In this document: positions 60,401-64,000 of the stretch, one piece after another
Layout of the letters: every line of letters starts with the position of its first letter
How positions within the stretch are numbered: the first letter of the stretch is position 1
Source: Manihot esculenta
Lineage: Eukaryota > Streptophyta > Magnoliopsida > Malpighiales > Euphorbiaceae
Assembly: GCF_001659605.2 (NCBI RefSeq)
Contig: NC_035169.2
Span: 12,563,942 to 12,627,941, forward strand
Direction of reading: 5' to 3'
DNA length: 64,000 nucleotides
The notes under the pieces: generated by a model
Databases searched by the model: none
What the model was told of the DNA's origin: nothing
What the model saw: only the letters and a program-made list of their open reading frames with translations
Translations under genes and position numbers: made by a program

Positions 60401-61298
60401 AGACATAATAATCACAAATTAGTTGGGTCAGCTACATGGATTTTTTTTTTTTGCCATTCAGCTCTATTTGAAAGCAATTCTGCAACAATTTAAAAAATTA
60501 TAAATATTTTGGTACTACTCCCATCTATGTCATTTAGATCTTCTTCTTTTCTTTCTCACTTATCAAAATTAGGGCATTTGATGCTCTGCAGTGGACATGA
60601 CCAAATGATCTTAATTGGCTCTCATTTTATCCTCAATGTGTGCTGTATGTATTTTCTGACAAATGTTTTCGTTCCTGAACTTGTGCATTATCGTGATGCC
60701 AATTTATGTACTTTAATACTTCTAATAATGTAACTGTTGCATCAAATGATAATTGGCTGAATTTTCCTCCATTCCATTGTTGGAGAACACTCACCATCAA
60801 GTTTTTAAATGATCTGGTGTCAAAACTTTTGATGCATTGTGCTGAATCTTTGGAATTGATCTCATTGCCTTCATTGCATGTAGCAATCACAAAACTTGAA
60901 ATCTCTCTTCAGACTTAATTTTATTAGATTAACAAAGTGACAAAGCCAATCATTTTATCTTTTAAATTTTCGGCCTGGTTGTTGATCTATTATGGATGCA
61001 TAGGCTACAATACATTTCAATAGCCTTTTTCAACCTTTATTCTATTACTTCTGAGACAAACCTGGCTTTATTCATTTACTTGCAACAAGTCACATCATCA
61101 AAGATTGATGCCATTATTTTTTTAAGCTTGATGTCAGAGTGGTTAGTTTACATATATTGTATGATTTTGTATTTTGATTATTATCCACTTGAACTGTATT
61201 TTAATTAATTTTTTACCTGCATATGTTTGCACTTTGCAGTCTCAGGTTCTCATTGGTTTGAAATTTTCCAGCTTAGCGATAAAGCAAAATTTGGTTGG
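57305..61298 (+). CDS. VPS13: VPS13-like chorein protein, N-terminal seven coding exons (gene continues past the window)
   Basis: VPS13 proteins are very long rods that carry lipids between membranes at contact sites; the first ~120 residues form the chorein domain. The first frame, MFEGLLHRVLVGYLGRYVKN, matches the VPS13 start. Seven coding exons join in phase with GT-AG borders: 57305-57401, 57577-57654, 57746-57861, 58004-58097, 58442-58485, 58664-58732, 61240-61298 (557 nt, about 185 residues). Later landmarks are EAFDYLQLPFAIKRG, LEDVFICASQRDDHE, REFAGKKAKLAAAELAKLSR and GLKFSSLAIKQNLVG. The last donor is at 61299. No stop occurs in the joined frame, so the copy looks functional as far as visible. 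Confidence 0.92.
57577..57654 (+). CDS. VPS13: VPS13 coding exon 2
   Basis: Acceptor TTTTTGTAG, donor GTATATAA. Codes EEVLLENVELIPEAFDYLQL and on to KRG. Confidence 0.93.
57746..57861 (+). CDS. VPS13: VPS13 coding exon 3
   Basis: Acceptor TTTTAATAG. Codes RVGKLSIKISWKKLGWDHP and LEDVFICASQRDDHE; ends in phase 0 at donor GTGCTAAC. Confidence 0.92.
58004..58097 (+). CDS. VPS13: VPS13 coding exon 4
   Basis: Codes WSVEAVERREFAGKKAKLAA through LSRRVC, a helical Lys/Ala-rich part of the chorein domain. Acceptor TTGTGGTAG, donor GTATGC. Confidence 0.9.
58442..58485 (+). CDS. VPS13: VPS13 coding exon 5
   Basis: A 44-nt exon coding DNQTGKSFISYITEK. Acceptor CCTTGCAG, donor GTGACATT. Confidence 0.88.
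58664..58732 (+). CDS. VPS13: VPS13 coding exon 6
   Basis: 69 nt coding VLDGIQLSIRNFHIQYSEIR and DL. Acceptor ACTTCCAG, donor GTAATCTT. Confidence 0.9.
58733..61239 (+). other. VPS13 intron 6 (2.5 kb)
   Basis: Long AT-rich intron between two exons whose protein sequence is continuous. I find no exon or recognisable element in it; the short frames on both strands look random. Confidence 0.75.
61240..61298 (+). CDS. VPS13: VPS13 coding exon 7
   Basis: Acceptor ACTTTGCAG. Codes SQVLIGLKFSSLAIKQNLV plus two bases of a Gly codon; donor GTAATTTT at 61299. Confidence 0.9.
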
Positions 61299-61457
61299 GT
61301 AATTTTCTTAATGTTACTCCTTAATGAACATGTAGTTCTTTTTCTTTTTTCAATTTTTATTTTCCTTTTTTGTTTTTTCAATAATTACCAGTTGCAATGA
61401 GGTTCTCTTTGACAGAGCAGGTAATTGAGTTTAAAGGTTTTGCACTTAATGACGCAG

Positions 61458-62117
61458 TGTGAAGCTCACGAAAATAACTCACAACATACATACATAAGAG
61501 TGAAAATTGAGAGAATCTCTTTGCTGGTTTTTATTCAATGAAATATTGAAAGTCTAAAACCGAAGTTATATAGGTTTAAGGTCTATTTATATAGGGTTTT
61601 AATCTCCTAGTCTTACTGGGAATATAGAACTACTGTTTAAGAACTTTACATAAACTAAAATAGAAATATAAGGATCTAAACTAAATAGGAAAACTAAATG
61701 CTAATTAAAACAGGAAACTTAAATAACTAATCCTAATTGAATAAGAAAGCATAAAACAATCTGATTTGGAGGCTAAAAACTCTCCTATTACAGGTAGAAC
61801 TCTTCTAGAATAGGTTGGACTATTTTTGGATTGTCTGGGACCCACTTGGAGATATAATAACGTGTTTTGGGGCTGTTAAACCCAACTACCATAGTTGACC
61901 CGATGGGCACGGTGGCACATGCTCTAGGGCACTAGGACGCCCTAGGATGTGTTGGACATAGGACTTGATAGGGTCTTCCTGCCGTGGGCTGTTATGGAGT
62001 GTTAGGCAAGCCCTGGGGCATATTGAAGTCCTTTCCAGCTGCTGTTTTGTGCACTTCTACTGCTCCTGCCTTCCTTGAGTTGTTCCCCTTGTTTTAGTTC
62101 TAAAATGCTCTGTATCA
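61458..62117 (-). repeat. Probable solo or truncated LTR, antisense in VPS13 intron 7
   Basis: On the - strand, TGATACAGAGC at 62117 to GAGCTTCACA at 61458, about 660 bp with TG...CA ends. It is preceded on the - strand by a polypurine-like GAATTGGGAGAGTA (62118-62131). TSD and a partner LTR are not visible, so its limits are inferred from the ends alone. Confidence 0.55.
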
Positions 62118-62960
62118 TACTCTCCCAATTCAAACAAACGCTTGTCTTGATTTAAGATTGCTTCCCATGACCTAAAATATTGTACAAGACAATTCCCATG
62201 TCATCTTCCCACTTGGAATAAATCATCCATCTTATTATAAAGTGAAAGAGAATGAGCATTATAGTTGGAAAAGCAAACTGCAATGCGTTCTTTGATGAGA
62301 TAGTCCATGGAAATTGAGTAAGATGGACTTGAAGAGCTCAACACCTTCCTTTGCCTTCTTAGGAGCACCTAAACAAATAGAATTAATGGAAACAATAGAA
62401 ATCATAGAGTTAGATAATCTTGAATTCCCATCATCTCCATAGATTGAGTTTCTTCTTTCCCTAAACACTCTTTGAACTTATCATCATTCGCCATAGCGAA
62501 GGGAAACAAATCAAAATTTCTAGTTTCTTTTTTGGGCATTAGTCTCCCCATCCTCAAATTGAATTTTGGATTCGACATCAAGTTGCTCTTTGCAATTTTC
62601 CCTTTCCACTAATAGATGTTTGGATTGGATGTCCTTGCAATTATCTATTAGGTTAGGATGTAATTGTGTATTAGTTGAAGAAACACTCTACTTCAATTTA
62701 GAATTTCTATTTACTTATTCATGATATAAAATTTCCGCATGATGTAGTGGAAAAAATTCTTGTTCCAACAAATAGTACCATGCACGAACAAGTCCTTTCC
62801 CTTCTCTTGCTCTTCTAGATTGTTGTTGGATGGATGCAAAAGCACCACCCTTTAGCTGACCACTCTTCCAAGTTAGCAAGATTATCTTGGAGATAGTAGT
62901 TAGCAAAAGTTATTGGAGGGCATAGCCATTTTTATTTTTTGTCTTTCTTGTTGCTTGTGC
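62118..62960 (-). other. Possible internal remnant of the same retroelement
   Basis: Sequence upstream of the LTR on the - strand has the purine tract and short decayed frames (for example 62259-62468) but no gag or pol motif that I recognise. It may be the element's 3' untranslated region. Confidence 0.35.
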
Positions 62961-64000
62961 CTGCCTTTTGTTTAGGATAGAATGATATCAATTCTTTCTT
63001 CCTAAAAAAAGGTTCATTTCTTATATAAAAAGAAAATACTATTTTATATTGTCATGCAACTTTTTCAAAGAGTTCTGTATAATTCCCAAGTTTTATATTG
63101 GGAAAGGTTCCTTTTGTTAATCTATTTTTCACCCGTTCCTTATAATTATAGATTACATAGAATAGTAGTTGACAAGCATGATTACTCGCGCTTTGTCGCA
63201 GTATAATATTTCTCAATCATTTATATATATATGTGTGAAATTTAATATTTTATTTTATAATTTTCGGTTTAGATTTAAGTTCATATAAATAGAATTTTAA
63301 TTTAATGTAAAAATTATTAAAATTAAATTTTTTAATTTTTCTATGATTATAGAACACATTGAAAGCTATTACAATCCGATCTTGTGGTATTTCTTAATTG
63401 CTATTGCTAACATTTTTACTTAAAAAGATTAATTAATAAATTGAAAAGGAAAGAAGAAGATATTCATAAATAAATAAATAATATTTAAGGTAAGAAAAAT
63501 TAATAATATTTATAAAATGTTATTCATTATTATGAATAGGCACATTATTATCAATTTTTGATAATAAATTGATTTATTTATTCACAAATTTCATCCTAAT
63601 TCATTATAGGATGTTGACATGGAGTGGAGTTACTCATTTTGATTTGCACTGATGTATAGGTTTGCATACAATAGCTTTTCCAATTAAAATACAAAAATAC
63701 AAAATATAAAAATCAGCTTAAAATGGGATGGCAAAAGGGTCTTTTTACTGTCCTTAGGAGCAGTGAAATTGTTCCCTGCTTTAGTATATAGTAATAATCT
63801 TGTAACTACAGAACATACTATTTCTCACATTTAGTAAATGCACTATGCATCCTTGTCTATTGCTTCACTGTTGGTGTGACTTTAGCTTGGTCCACTGTTG
63901 CAAGGGCCTAAGAATGTCAAACCATACTCAAGTTACTGTGCTGTTACAGAAACAGGTGCTTGCATTTTGGGTTTATATCTGAGACTTTGCAGCTGGCATA
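62961..64000. other. Rest of VPS13 intron 7, no exon seen
   Basis: AT-rich, with runs of AATTTAATAT and similar. Near 63950-63995 there are possible acceptors (GTTACAG, TTTGCAG), but no reading frame resembling the next VPS13 block follows before the window ends. Confidence 0.5.

Noticed and set aside
61420..61460. An eighth VPS13 exon after the TTTGACAG acceptor
   Set aside because: In the phase set by exon 7 the sequence gives a stop within five codons, and it does not resemble VPS13.

Overview
The window is nuclear DNA of a flowering plant, most likely a eudicot. The evidence is nested Ty3/gypsy LTR retrotransposons with initiator-Met tRNA primer sites, a hAT-type MITE, a LINE remnant, an endogenous plant pararetrovirus, and a spliced VPS13 gene with plant-style GT-AG introns. 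I cannot name the species. There are no bacterial genes, tRNA or rRNA genes, or CRISPR arrays.

Region 1 (1-26886) is a nest of related chromovirus-like Ty3/gypsy elements, called A-E here. The oldest, D (+ strand), is broken by six stop codons and a frameshift. An LTR of element E (- strand) sits in D's gag. Element B (- strand) sits in the end of the E LTR. Element A (- strand, running off the left edge) sits in B's reverse-transcriptase region. Separately, a complete young element C (15717-25195, + strand) sits in D's integrase with a perfect 5-bp target duplication. A, B and C share 2.1-2.2 kb LTRs. E and D have a different LTR body with the same two ends.

Region 2 (26887-39840) holds older, more decayed pieces: a Tat-lineage gypsy element F with an extra RNase H and a 729-bp MITE in its integrase end; a chromovirus fragment G whose LTR end has become a 431-bp palindrome; and a second Tat-lineage fragment H fused to G. 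H keeps its 3' region, with an 80-bp tandem repeat, an antisense ORF, a polypurine tract and a 3' LTR.

Region 3 (39840-42100) is AT-rich intergenic DNA with an (AT)n run and a probable LINE remnant.

Region 4 (42101-57124) holds two copies of a florendovirus-like endogenous pararetrovirus (Caulimoviridae) in opposite orientations, with a 270-310 bp AT-rich host repeat at three of the four outer junctions. Copy 1 (- strand) is nearly complete: promoter region, an intact second ORF, and a polyprotein with three visible lesions plus an inverted N-terminal piece. Copy 2 (+ strand) is partial. Its left edge cuts off the first exon of an LSG1-type ribosome-assembly GTPase gene after about 21 codons.

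Region 5 (57125-64000) is the 5' end of a VPS13/chorein lipid-transfer protein gene (+ strand). Seven coding exons are visible, and an antisense LTR lies in intron 7. The gene continues past the right edge. It is the only clearly intact host gene here. The other sequence is mobile, viral or repeat-derived, apart from the AT-rich spacers and the LSG1 fragment.
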